64,000 nucleotides of DNA from an uncultured Clostridiaceae bacterium (lineage in GTDB: Bacteria; Bacillota; Clostridia; TANB77; CAG-508), in contig CANPTO010000006.1 in assembly GCA_947577025.1 (NCBI GenBank), positions 1-64,000 of the forward strand. Reading direction: 5' to 3'. A program made the translations under genes and the position numbers. The notes below the pieces were generated by a model. The model saw only the letters and a program-made list of their open reading frames with translations, was not told the DNA's origin and did not search any database. Numbering within the stretch: the first letter of the stretch is position 1; every line of letters begins with the position of its first letter. Of this stretch, positions 54,891 through 62,810 are shown piece after piece.

Positions 54891-55181
54891 CTATTGCTTT
54901 TCTGTACACCAATTTTTACAATTTTCTATACGTAGTCCATTGTCTCCGTTTTCTTTATCATAAGCAAATGATTCCAATAAATTACAAGCAAATTCTTCAC
55001 ATTTACCACAACATTCAATCTTTTTACTTTCACAACATTCTTTAACTGCACATGTATCAGCCCAAAATGGTTTCTTTATATTTATGCATCCATTACATAC
55101 TTTTTCTTTCATAAACCTACATTCACTACAATCAATTCCACACCTTGATTTGATTTCTGTTTTTATTTCTACACCTAGCAT
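54891..55181 (-). CDS. DUF3795-type cysteine-rich protein
   Basis: The 96-residue protein has 13 cysteines, arranged as CGIDCSECRF, CNGC, CAVKECCESKKIECCGKCEEFAC and CKNWC. This is the DUF3795 pattern, thought to bind zinc or iron-sulfur clusters. There is no membrane helix. It starts a run of small redox-type genes on the minus strand between the flavodiiron pair and a ferredoxin. Function unknown. Confidence 0.82.
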   Translation of the reverse strand: MLGVEIKTEIKSRCGIDCSECRFMKEKVCNGCINIKKPFWADTCAVKECCESKKIECCGKCEEFACNLLESFAYDKENGDNGLRIENCKNWCTEKQ

Positions 55182-55244
55182 ATTATTTTTTCCTTATTTC
55201 TATAATTAATAAATTTATATATCTGTTATTATATAAACATATCT

Positions 55245-55562
55245 TTATCTTTCTGTTTCATCTTTCTGTGATTCCTTTATCCACTCTTCGCATCTCGCTT
55301 TAGCCTCTTGTATTTCATCTGGATCTAGAATATCTTTTATTGCTTCTTTTATAGATATTTCTCCTGCTAAAATATCATCTGCTAACACTCTTATTGCACA
55401 TGCTTCCCAACCTATACTTTGAGAATATTCGGAAACAGCATCGTTTTCTTTTAAATCTTGCTCCATCAATTCTCTACATGCTTTATCTATTTTATTACTT
55501 CTTTCTATTAATATATTTGCAATAATTCCTCTTGCTACTTTAGTTGGTATTACTTCCTTCAT
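55245..55562 (-). CDS. Hypothetical helical protein
   Basis: This is a 105-residue acidic, mostly helical protein (IANILIERSNKIDKACRELM; AEEWIKE-like ARCEEWIKESQKDETER). I do not recognise a family. TTAAAGGAGAAACATTAT precedes the ATG. It lies 38 bases downstream of the ferredoxin gene and may be in the same transcript. Confidence 0.65.
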   Translation of the reverse strand: MKEVIPTKVARGIIANILIERSNKIDKACRELMEQDLKENDAVSEYSQSIGWEACAIRVLADDILAGEISIKEAIKDILDPDEIQEAKARCEEWIKESQKDETER

Positions 55563-55599
55563 ATAATGTTTCTCCTTTAATATATTTTAAGTTTTCATA

Positions 55600-55785
55600 T
55601 TATAATACTAACGCTTTCTTTGGACAAAATTTTGAACATTTACCACATTTTATACATTTATCATGGTTTATTTTTGGTGCTTCAAATTCTTTTTGTGTTA
55701 ATGCTCCCACTGGGCAAACTTGAACTGCGGGGCATTTATGATTTTGTGGGCAATTTTCTACTATTATTTTTAATTTGTTTTCCAT
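55600..55785 (-). CDS. Ferredoxin-like 4Fe-4S protein
   Basis: This is a 61-residue protein with a complete cluster motif CIKCGKCSKFCP near residues 43-54 and a second, irregular cysteine set (CPQNHKCPAVQVCPVGA, about 11-27). The end PKKALVL is typical of small clostridial ferredoxins. The altered first motif suggests either one regular cluster plus a structural site or two clusters. It is a likely electron carrier; its partners are not identified. Confidence 0.85.
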   Translation of the reverse strand: MENKLKIIVENCPQNHKCPAVQVCPVGALTQKEFEAPKINHDKCIKCGKCSKFCPKKALVL

Positions 55786-55850
55786 ATATTTTTCTCCTAT
55801 ATATTACTATTTTATTTTTTGATTATATTGTTTCATTAGCATATTATCAT

Positions 55851-55886
55851 AAAAACAGATAATTAGCAATGCTAACTATCTGTTTT
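55851..55886. terminator. Bidirectional terminator
   Basis: AAAAACAGATAATTAGCA pairs with TGCTAACTATCTGTTTT. It is related in sequence to the hairpin at 15822-15853. It ends the DUF4173 operon on the minus strand. Confidence 0.82.
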
Positions 55887-55919
55887 ATATATTTTTTGTC
55901 TCATGCCTGAGTTGTTATA

Positions 55920-57920
55920 TTATTGTACGGTTTCTTCTTTATAAATTTCCCCTACAAATTGCCATGTATGACCATTGTCTTTTGATTCATATTTTGCCCT
56001 TGTTAGTCCATGGTTGTAGCCACCTTCATATCCTCCTGAGGCTAATACTGTTAGTGTTCCGTCGCTTTCTTTTGTTGGCAAGTAGAAATAGTCGTAGCAG
56101 TTTTGCCATTCTTCTCCTTCTGGATCTGATAGTGTGAATTCTCCTTTTGGGAAGTTTATTTTTGTGAATGTTTTTCCTGAATCGTATGTTACTAGTAAGT
56201 CTGCTTTTGCACAGTATATTGTTTCTGGATTTTCTAAAAAACCTAAACCATTTTCATAGAATTTTATTTTGCTTGCTGCTGTTATTGTAAGTTTATTTAC
56301 TTCTGTAGCTTTTGTTCCTTTATCAGTTATTTTCGTAATAGCCCATACTTGCATTCCTGGAAATTGATCCAGTACTTCTACTGTATATCTTTCATTTTCA
56401 CTTATGCTCTCATCATATAAGTAACGTTTAGCTTCTTTTAATTTTTCATTTTCTTCTTGTATTTGATTTATCTGTTCTTCTATTTGCTTTGTTAGTTCTT
56501 CTTTATTAACATTTTTTTGTTTTACTTTCCACCTTGATATATTAAATTCTTGCCATTTCATTTCTTTATTATTATTTATAATATGCAATAATGCCTTTTC
56601 TATTTTTACTTTTTTGTCGTTTTCTATATTTTCTTTTAATTTTTCTTCTAGCATTTTATAGCTATCCTCGGTTGCTATTTTTTGTATATATACATAGTCA
56701 GTAGGTACCTTAGTAGTCTTTCTACTTATGTTTTTGCTTATTATTATTTTTTCTATATTTATAAAGTTTATTACGCAATATACACTTAACACTATTATAA
56801 ATGCTATTTTTATAAAATCAAATTTTTCATTAAATATGTATATTGTTGTTGGTACAAATATTGCAAGTTCGGTTAGTAATATTATATATACAAAGGTTCT
56901 TAGGTAGGTTAAACCATATTCCATTTCATACATATACATTCTAAACATAGAAGATAGTACTATAATTATTGTAAATATTACTAAAAATATGTTTAATACT
57001 TTTATTATCTTTTCTTTTTTACTATTAAATTTGTTTGATAGTAATATTATTGCAAAGTTAATGAATGATACAAACATTAGCTGGAAGAAACCTGTTCTTG
57101 CATATGTTGCATAGTCTATGTTTACATTTATTCTTGCTAAAAATAGTGAACTTATTTGTATGTAGCAAAATACTACATACACAAGGTTTAATGCTATTAA
57201 AAGTAATTTTAGTGTAAACTCATATTTATCGCTTATATTTCCTATTTCTTTTGGCTCTTTATGTTTTTGATTTTGCAGTTTTAATATGAAGCTTAATACT
57301 AAAAAGTATACTGCTAATATTATTGCAAGTCTTATTATTGTGTTTACTATATTTTTTATATTTAAGTTTGTTATTATTTTTCCTATTCCTGAAAACATCC
57401 CAGCAAATATACTATCTGCTGAAGCTAGTAATATTATTACTACTCCTACTACTGCGAGTACTATTAGTATAGATGTTGTTAATTTTTTTATATCTACTTT
57501 CCTTATCCCATTACTATCTTTTATATGTGACTTTGCATTTTCTTTTGTATAATCAATTACTTCATTTACTGTTTCTAATGAGTCTACTGATATTCTAAAT
57601 GCTGTATATAAATGTTTACTAAAGTATCCTTTTTTATTTATTGTAATTGCATACATTAGTATATTAAGCACAATTATTATAATTATGTTTGACACATAAA
57701 ATACTTTACTTGCAAATATGAAATATGTACTACTTAGTAATATTATTGGTATTAACAATAATAAACCGTTTTTATTTATTATTTTATTTTTTCTATTTAT
57801 TATATATAGCAATATTCCATTTAATATTGCTTCAAATATAATCATTGAAATTCCTATTTCTTTGCCATAAAATAAAATTGATTGACTTATGGCTACCCCT
57901 ATACTTCCTATAATTTCCAT
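55920..57920 (-). CDS. DUF4173/DUF4153-type polytopic membrane protein with C-terminal beta domain
   Basis: The 666-residue protein has about ten to twelve membrane helices in its first 400 residues, with IIYTFENEKFDF-like loops and the LYVLSFIL and LTYLRTFVYIILLTELA stretches found in DUF4173 proteins. A charged coiled-coil (EELTKQIEEQINQIQEENEK) follows. The last 150 residues contain two Asp-box-like turns (YDSGKTFTKINF and SKDNGHTWQF), as in BNR/sialidase propeller blades. It starts five bases after the HTH gene, so this regulator probably controls it. Confidence 0.75.
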   Translation of the reverse strand: MEIIGSIGVAISQSILFYGKEIGISMIIFEAILNGILLYIINRKNKIINKNGLLLLIPIILLSSTYFIFASKVFYVSNIIIIIVLNILMYAITINKKGYFSKHLYTAFRISVDSLETVNEVIDYTKENAKSHIKDSNGIRKVDIKKLTTSILIVLAVVGVVIILLASADSIFAGMFSGIGKIITNLNIKNIVNTIIRLAIILAVYFLVLSFILKLQNQKHKEPKEIGNISDKYEFTLKLLLIALNLVYVVFCYIQISSLFLARINVNIDYATYARTGFFQLMFVSFINFAIILLSNKFNSKKEKIIKVLNIFLVIFTIIIVLSSMFRMYMYEMEYGLTYLRTFVYIILLTELAIFVPTTIYIFNEKFDFIKIAFIIVLSVYCVINFINIEKIIISKNISRKTTKVPTDYVYIQKIATEDSYKMLEEKLKENIENDKKVKIEKALLHIINNNKEMKWQEFNISRWKVKQKNVNKEELTKQIEEQINQIQEENEKLKEAKRYLYDESISENERYTVEVLDQFPGMQVWAITKITDKGTKATEVNKLTITAASKIKFYENGLGFLENPETIYCAKADLLVTYDSGKTFTKINFPKGEFTLSDPEGEEWQNCYDYFYLPTKESDGTLTVLASGGYEGGYNHGLTRAKYESKDNGHTWQFVGEIYKEETVQ

Positions 57921-57925
57921 AATAA

Positions 57926-58135
57926 TTATTCTCCTTTTTTATAATCTAATATATCTCCTGGCTTACATTCTAGAACTTCACATATTTTTTCTAGTGTTGA
58001 AAACCTTATTGCTTTTGCTTTATTTGTTTTTAGTATTGAAAGATTTGCAGGAGTAATTCCAACTTTTTCTGCAAGTTCACCTGATGACATTTTTCTTTTT
58101 GCGAGCATTACATCTACGTTAACTATTATTGGCAT
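57926..58135 (-). CDS. Small XRE/YozG-type HTH regulator
   Basis: The 69-residue DNA-binding protein has IVNVDVMLAKRKMSSGELAE, VGITPANLSILKTNKAKAIR and FSTLEKICEVLECKPGDIL, the YozG/HTH_26 pattern. The ATG at 58135 is ten bases after AGGAGG. An ATG three codons earlier is too close to it. It lies between the DUF2975 gene and the DUF4173 gene. DUF2975-HTH pairs are a recurring two-gene unit. Confidence 0.9.
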   Translation of the reverse strand: MPIIVNVDVMLAKRKMSSGELAEKVGITPANLSILKTNKAKAIRFSTLEKICEVLECKPGDILDYKKGE

Positions 58136-58183
58136 TTTTATCATTCCTCCTTGTTTTATAATTTACAGATAAATATATTTTAA

Positions 58184-58317
58184 GATGTAGGGGCGATTAG
58201 TAATCGCCCGTGCTCCAAAGGCTTTGCTATATTTTTATTTAATATGGTAATTTCTTCGAAGAACCATAGAAGTTTATTCTTTGAGGTCTGCGGGCGATTA
58301 CTAATCGCCCCTACATC
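58184..58317. repeat. MITE-like inverted repeat between DUF2975 and HTH genes
   Basis: Arms GATGTAGGGGCGATTAGTAA and TTACTAATCGCCCCTACATC extend to 26 perfectly paired bases around a core of about 80 bases. The GTAGGGGCGA ends resemble those seen near 22985. It lies inside an apparent operon without an evident T-run. Confidence 0.82.
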
Positions 58318-58352
58318 AAAAAATATCTTTTAGTTTGTAAATTGTAACTATT

Positions 58353-58883
58353 TTAAACTACTAAATCATTTTCTTCTTTATACTCTATTGCTTTTTTGTA
58401 TATTTCGTTTAGTATTTTTATTCCTATTCCCAAAAGTATGAACGCTATAGAGAATGTTCCTAAAAGTAATGAACATAGTATTGTTACTTCTATATTAATT
58501 GCTAATGATTTTATATAATACATTAGGCTAACCATTATAACAAAATATAATATTCCTATTATAATTGATGAAATAGATATTTTATTTAAATGATTACTAT
58601 TGTTATTATCAAATAATTTGTTTTCTTTTAGGTTTCTAAATATTTTTATAAATTTTGAAATTATATATAGTGCTACTATACCTGTTGCTAAGAATACTCC
58701 AAGTGCTAATGTAAGTGATATTGGCTGTAATATATTAGTTATGTTATACCTTGAAAATTCTGATATTGTTACTGTTATTAGTATTGCTAATACTACAAAG
58801 TCTATTAATGCTATTATTATAAATACTGCTTCTAACCCATGTTCTACCTTTGATGATAAACTTTTTTCTCCTAATATTTTCAT
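58353..58883 (-). CDS. DUF2975 family membrane protein
   Basis: The 176-residue protein has four membrane helices (about 20-45, 58-82, 100-122, 130-155) and the central FIKIFRNLKENKLFDNNNSNHLNKIS loop, the DUF2975 hallmark being FRN.....PF...N...L. AAGGAGGAAAAATA precedes the ATG. It is followed by an HTH gene, a common partner, and together they likely form a small membrane-linked regulatory pair. Confidence 0.87.
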   Translation of the reverse strand: MKILGEKSLSSKVEHGLEAVFIIIALIDFVVLAILITVTISEFSRYNITNILQPISLTLALGVFLATGIVALYIISKFIKIFRNLKENKLFDNNNSNHLNKISISSIIIGILYFVIMVSLMYYIKSLAINIEVTILCSLLLGTFSIAFILLGIGIKILNEIYKKAIEYKEENDLVV

Positions 58884-58908
58884 TATTTTTCCTCCTTTTG
58901 TTGTGGTT

Positions 58909-58937
58909 AGTATATATTATTTATTTTTGTTTGTCAA
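58909..58937 (-). promoter_or_regulatory. Promoter of the DUF2975 operon
   Basis: TTGACA (58932-58937), 17 bases, then TATACT (58909-58914) on the minus strand, 25 bases before the start codon. Confidence 0.7.
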
Positions 58938-58972
58938 TACTTTTTTATTGTTTTTCGATATTTGTCAAATGT

Positions 58973-59063
58973 AAATAAAGCGAGGATTTCCCCGCTTTAT
59001 TGTGTAAAACTAACTAGTCAAGTTCTTCTAAAATGCATTTTTTCAAATTTTTCATACATTTTA
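58973..59063. repeat. Left copy of a ~90-base direct repeat flanking ToxIN-2
   Basis: This segment, starting AAATAAAGCGAGGATTTCCC, repeats the 3' end and terminator of the gene at 59940-60299 (right copy 59899-59989) with a few mismatches. Read on the minus strand it would encode KMYEKFEK followed by a frameshifted tail. Confidence 0.85.
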
Positions 59064-59089
59064 CCACGCAAAAAGAAATAGTATCTTCT

Positions 59090-59578
59090 TTATTTTATGT
59101 GGTTTTCTTCTAATAGTATGTTTTTCATTTCAATTATATTATAAAACGGAACATTTATCCCTTCTTCTGCAAGTCTTACTACTCTTAATGCAATAGTTAT
59201 AATCTCATTTCTTACTATTTCTGGAATTTCTACATCTATATTTGAATTTATGTACTTTTCAGCTATATATTTTTCTGTTATTGGAAATATATTTTGTATT
59301 AAAAATACTGCCTTTTTTCCTAGTACATTTCCAAAAACGAAATTATAAACTGGTCGATTTCCAACTTTTAATTTTTTATTGTCATAAATTTTTTTATATT
59401 TTTCATATTTAGTTGATATTGGAACGAACCATATTATATTTTTATCTTTTCTGTCTTTAAAACAAAAATAACAAGGTCTTTTATTACCATTCTCTTTATT
59501 TTCCATTAGTTTATATTTTTTAAACACATCAAAGAACTCATCTTTTATAAAATAAAATTTTCCATCTTCTATTAACAT
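59090..59578 (-). CDS. Type III toxin endoribonuclease (TenpN/CptN-like)
   Basis: The 162-residue protein carries KRPCYFCFKDRKDKNIIWFV (about 34-53), PISTKYEKYKKIY, NFVFGNVLGKKAVFLIQNIF (about 79-98) and PITEKYIAEKYI. These resemble the ToxN-fold toxins of the TenpIN/CptIN groups. They cut RNA and are held inactive by RNA repeats, which are found directly upstream (59603-59757). AAGGAGTAAAAACA precedes the ATG. The subgroup is uncertain, but the repeat array, terminator and toxin order is diagnostic. Confidence 0.87.
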   Translation of the reverse strand: MLIEDGKFYFIKDEFFDVFKKYKLMENKENGNKRPCYFCFKDRKDKNIIWFVPISTKYEKYKKIYDNKKLKVGNRPVYNFVFGNVLGKKAVFLIQNIFPITEKYIAEKYINSNIDVEIPEIVRNEIITIALRVVRLAEEGINVPFYNIIEMKNILLEENHIK

Positions 59579-59602
59579 TGTTTTTACTCCTTTTTATGGA
59601 AA

Positions 59603-59757
59603 TATGGGATCTAAATTAATTTTATAGACCCCATACTTTACTATAATTAACATTTTTTCACCTGCACATTTATATCTCGCAAGCAGGGTTGCGGTTCACA
59701 TTTTTTCACCTATCCATTTATTCGACGCAAATAGGGTTGCGACTCACATTTTTTAAT
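59603..59757 (-). ncRNA. Type III antitoxin RNA repeat array (ToxI-like), locus 2
   Basis: Two 48-base units on the minus strand (59699-59746 and 59651-59698), each starting AAAAAATGTGA and containing CCGCAACCCT or TCGCAACCCT, are preceded by a partial unit. A hairpin TATGGGGTCTATAAAATT...AGATCCCATA (59603-59635) ends the array and limits toxin expression. The promoter is at 59794-59823. Confidence 0.88.
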
Positions 59758-59793
59758 TATAGTAGATATTAAATATCCACTACTATTGTATTT

Positions 59794-59823
59794 ATTATAT
59801 AACCATTTTATTCATTATGTCAA
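59794..59823 (-). promoter_or_regulatory. Promoter of ToxIN locus 2
   Basis: TTGACA (59818-59823), 18-base spacer TAATGAATAAAATGGTTA, TATAAT (59794-59799). It is almost the same as the promoters of the other two type III arrays. Confidence 0.85.
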
Positions 59824-59898
59824 TACTTTTTGTGGTTTTTCTATTTTTTTATAACCGTCACTTACAATAATTATAGAAAAATTAAAGTTATAAAACAC

Positions 59899-59989
59899 AA
59901 ATAAAGCGAGGATTTCCCCGCTTTATTTTGTAAAACTAACTACTCCAGTTCTTCTAAAATGATCTTTTCAAATTTTTCATACATTTTAG
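59899..59989. repeat. Right copy of the ~90-base direct repeat, with terminator
   Basis: This is the original copy, formed by the terminator hairpin AATAAAGCGAGGA/TCCCCGCTTTATT and the last 16 codons of the 59940-60299 gene. Together with 58973-59063 it brackets ToxIN-2. Confidence 0.85.
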
Positions 59990-60299
59990 TTACCATATGA
60001 AAAATCTTGCTTACTTCATAGTTTCTTCTTTCGTCAAATATTTCGGATGCAAGATCTTTTAATGTACATGTGTACTTTGTTACCAATACTGCAATTTTCA
60101 TTTTGTCGTTTGCTGGAACTTTGTGTAGAAAAGGCATCTGGAAAATTAAATTTCCTTGTGAAATTTTTATACTATCCAAATAACCGCTTAACAGTTGAAT
60201 TCTATCACTCATTCCATTAGTTATAGCTTCTTTGTTAAGAGCTACTGATATCTCCAAACAATCATGTACTAATTCTTCAAACATTTCGTTAGCTCTCAT
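59940..60299 (-). CDS. Hypothetical helical protein
   Basis: This is a 119-residue, mostly helical soluble protein (EMFEELVHDCLEISVALNKE; YEVSKIFHMVTKMYEKFEKI) that I do not recognise. AGAGGAGGAAAAGAA precedes the ATG, and a hairpin terminator follows. Codon use is slightly more balanced than its neighbours. A partial copy of its 3' end lies on the far side of the ToxIN-2 module, so the gene served as the site of that insertion or recombination. Confidence 0.68.
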   Translation of the reverse strand: MRANEMFEELVHDCLEISVALNKEAITNGMSDRIQLLSGYLDSIKISQGNLIFQMPFLHKVPANDKMKIAVLVTKYTCTLKDLASEIFDERRNYEVSKIFHMVTKMYEKFEKIILEELE

Positions 60300-60414
60300 T
60301 TCTTTTCCTCCTCTTCACTATGTTCGGAGGATTTCCCTCCGATTTTTTTAAGTATCTTTGGGAACAAAATTTTCCTATATATTATATAATAGCATACTTT
60401 ACATAAAAATGCAA

Positions 60415-61905
60415 CTATTTTTCATATTTTTTCAAACGTATCACTTTCGTTGCTACTTTTTTCACAAATGCTTCGTCATGTTCTACAAATATAAGTGTTG
60501 GTTTATATTTTAGTATTGCTTCTTCTATTTGTATTCTTGTTAGAATATCTATGTAGTTTAGTGGCTCGTCCCATATATAAATGTTTGCGGGTTCTGATAT
60601 GCTTTTTGCTATTAGTACTTTTTTCTTTTGTCCTTCACTCATTTTGCTTATGTCGCTTTCAAATTCTGAATTTGTAAAACCCATTTTTGATAGCATTGCT
60701 TTAAATATGCTTTCTTCTATTTTGCTCTGCCTTGCATATTCTTTTAGTGTTCCTTTTAGGTGTTCTGTGCTTTGTGATACATATGATATTTTTATGTCAT
60801 TTACTTTTTTAAAATTTCCTGTATAGTTTATTTTTTCTCCTAGTATAAGTTTTAGTATGCTTGATTTTCCTGCACCGTTTTTGCCTGTTATTGCAATTCT
60901 ATCTCCGTTTTCTATTTCAAATGATACTTTATCAAATATAGTTTTTTTGTTATATTCTATTTGCAAATTATTAGCTACTATTAATGGGCTTTTTCTACTT
61001 TCTAATGGTGTTATTTTTAAAGCATCTGCTTTTTCTATATTGTGTAATAATGTAGATTTTTGCTGTATTGTTTTTTCAATTCTTTTTTCCATTACTTTAG
61101 CTTTTTTCATCATTTTTGCGGATTGATGTCCTATATATCCTCTATCTACAAATTCGCTAGATTTATTATTATATTTAGTTTTTTCTATTTTGTCTGACCA
61201 TTTTGCTGTATTTTTTGAGGCTTTTTCTAACCTATTTATATCTTTTGTTAATCTTTCATTTTGAGTTTGCTCAAAGTTATCTTGAGCTTCTTTATTTTCC
61301 TTCCATGAAGTGAAGTTTCCCTTTTGTATATCTATATTTGTATTGTTTATAGAAATAATATGGTCTACTACTTTATCTAGAAAATCCCTATCATGTGACA
61401 CTAATATGAAACTTCTTTTGTTTTTTAAGTATTCTACTAAATTTTCTTTTGTTTCACTATCTAAATGATTTGTGGGTTCATCTATAAATAAAAAGTTTTC
61501 TCCTTTTAGAAATAAACTTATTAAAAGTATTTTTATTTGTTCTCCACCACTTAACAAGCAAAAATTTCTATAAAGAATTTCTGCATTTGTGTTTAGTAAG
61601 TTTAATTCTTTTATGATTTCCCAGTCTTCTACATTCGGTGCAATTTCATTAACCACTTCTATTGCCATTTTTTCTTTATTTTTTACTTCAAAAGGGAAGT
61701 AATCAAATTCTACATTTTTTGATATTATTCCTTTGTATTCATACTCACCTAATAATAGTTTTAAAAAAGTGGTTTTTCCCTTGCCATTTCTACCTATTAG
61801 CCCTAGTTTCCAGTCTGTATCTATGTTAAATGATACATTTTCAAATACATTATTTATACTTCCTTCATAGCCAAATGTTAAATTATTTACATTTATTAAT
61901 GACAT
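60415..61905 (-). CDS. ABC-F ATPase of the ribosome-protection (Lsa/Vga-like) type
   Basis: This is a soluble twin-ATPase protein that binds the ribosomal E site. The 496-residue product has Walker A motifs GRNGKGKTTFLK (about 37-48) and GKNGAGKSSILK (about 341-352), signatures LSGGEQIKI (about 118) and MSEGQKKKV, and Walker B FIDEPTNHLD and IWDEPLNYID. The linker (about 200-275) is Lys/Glu-rich. The DEPLNYID second Walker B and the MSEGQ signature resemble Lsa/Vga-type antibiotic-resistance ABC-F proteins. Resistance to lincosamides, pleuromutilins or streptogramin A is plausible but not shown. Confidence 0.88.
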   Translation of the reverse strand: MSLINVNNLTFGYEGSINNVFENVSFNIDTDWKLGLIGRNGKGKTTFLKLLLGEYEYKGIISKNVEFDYFPFEVKNKEKMAIEVVNEIAPNVEDWEIIKELNLLNTNAEILYRNFCLLSGGEQIKILLISLFLKGENFLFIDEPTNHLDSETKENLVEYLKNKRSFILVSHDRDFLDKVVDHIISINNTNIDIQKGNFTSWKENKEAQDNFEQTQNERLTKDINRLEKASKNTAKWSDKIEKTKYNNKSSEFVDRGYIGHQSAKMMKKAKVMEKRIEKTIQQKSTLLHNIEKADALKITPLESRKSPLIVANNLQIEYNKKTIFDKVSFEIENGDRIAITGKNGAGKSSILKLILGEKINYTGNFKKVNDIKISYVSQSTEHLKGTLKEYARQSKIEESIFKAMLSKMGFTNSEFESDISKMSEGQKKKVLIAKSISEPANIYIWDEPLNYIDILTRIQIEEAILKYKPTLIFVEHDEAFVKKVATKVIRLKKYEK

Positions 61906-61997
61906 ATTTTCTCTCCCTTAGATTATTATATTTTTGTAACATTTCTATTGAATGAATTATATCAGATTTTAATTTTTTATAACAAATTAAAAAGTAG

Positions 61998-62489
61998 TTA
62001 ACTATTTTTATATTTTTTACACTGTTCTTCTAATAATTTAAAATTACAACATACTTTCTTAAAGAATCCATTTGCTTGACTTTTTTCATATGTTGTCTTT
62101 GCTCTTTCTTGTATTTCATAAATATGTTTATTACAAAAACGATATTGACTTATTAATATTTGTTTATATGATGGATTTTCTCTATTTATATCAAAATCAA
62201 TAAGTGCTTCTTTACTTACTGGTATCATATTATTAAATCCTAATATTCCATATTTTCCGTTATGTATTTTTAAAATATATATATTATTTTTCATTTTTTG
62301 ATGACTTAATCTTGGATGCTCTAATGGTACAAAATAGTCAAAGTTATCTACTTGTAATACAATACCTAAATATGGTCTTTTCTTAGTATATTCATCTGGC
62401 TGATTTGGATTATATTGTATTCTATTGTCAAAAAAATATAAATATTTGATATACTCAATATCAATTTTATATAATCTTAAATTGTTCAT
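61998..62489 (-). CDS. toxN: Type III toxin endoribonuclease ToxN/AbiQ
   Basis: The 163-residue protein begins LRLYKIDIEYIKYLYFFDNR and contains RPYLGIVLQVDNFDYFVPLEHPR (about 39-61), KIHNGKYGILGFNNMIPV (about 74-91) and YKQILISQYRFCNKHIYEI (about 108-126). This is a full-length ToxN/AbiQ toxin. It cleaves RNA to stop growth and is inhibited by the RNA repeats encoded just upstream. AGAGGAGTAATTA precedes the ATG. Such loci stabilise plasmids and abort phage infection. Confidence 0.92.
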   Translation of the reverse strand: MNNLRLYKIDIEYIKYLYFFDNRIQYNPNQPDEYTKKRPYLGIVLQVDNFDYFVPLEHPRLSHQKMKNNIYILKIHNGKYGILGFNNMIPVSKEALIDFDINRENPSYKQILISQYRFCNKHIYEIQERAKTTYEKSQANGFFKKVCCNFKLLEEQCKKYKNS

Positions 62490-62514
62490 TAATTACTCCT
62501 CTAAAATATTACAA

Positions 62515-62648
62515 AGTGAGAGCCTCTTTTTAAAGCCCTCACTCTTACTTTTTTACCCTACTTATAGGCTAGGGGTTTCCTCTTTAAATATACCCTACTT
62601 TAATACTATTTTCAAGCATTAGGCTAGGGGTTTCCTCTTCATAATATT
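62515..62648 (-). ncRNA. Type III antitoxin RNA repeat array (ToxI), locus 1
   Basis: Two units share AGAGGAAACCCCTAGCCTA and AGTAGGGTA on the minus strand (about 62592-62645 and 62555-62591, of unequal length because the first carries a 17-base insertion). A terminator hairpin AGTGAGGGC...GCTCTCACT (62515-62543) separates the array from toxN. Confidence 0.87.
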
Positions 62649-62676
62649 TTGCAATATTACTTCTTTTAGTATATTT

Positions 62677-62706
62677 ATTATACTATTTTTTTATTCATTT
62701 TGTCAA
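62677..62706 (-). promoter_or_regulatory. Promoter of ToxIN locus 1
   Basis: TTGACA (62701-62706), 18-base spacer AAATGAATAAAAAAATAG, TATAAT (62677-62682). It matches the other two antitoxin promoters in boxes, spacer length and most spacer bases. Confidence 0.85.
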
Positions 62707-62810
62707 TGATTTCGTAGAATTTTCAAACTTTCTAAATTTTTTATATTCAAATTATAAAGTAGTTTTCATTAATTATATGAATTTTTAGTATTACTCTATA
62801 AATATTTTAG

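Noticed and set aside
59651-59746. CRISPR-like 48-base repeats
   Set aside because: The units are contiguous without spacers and precede a ToxN-fold gene.
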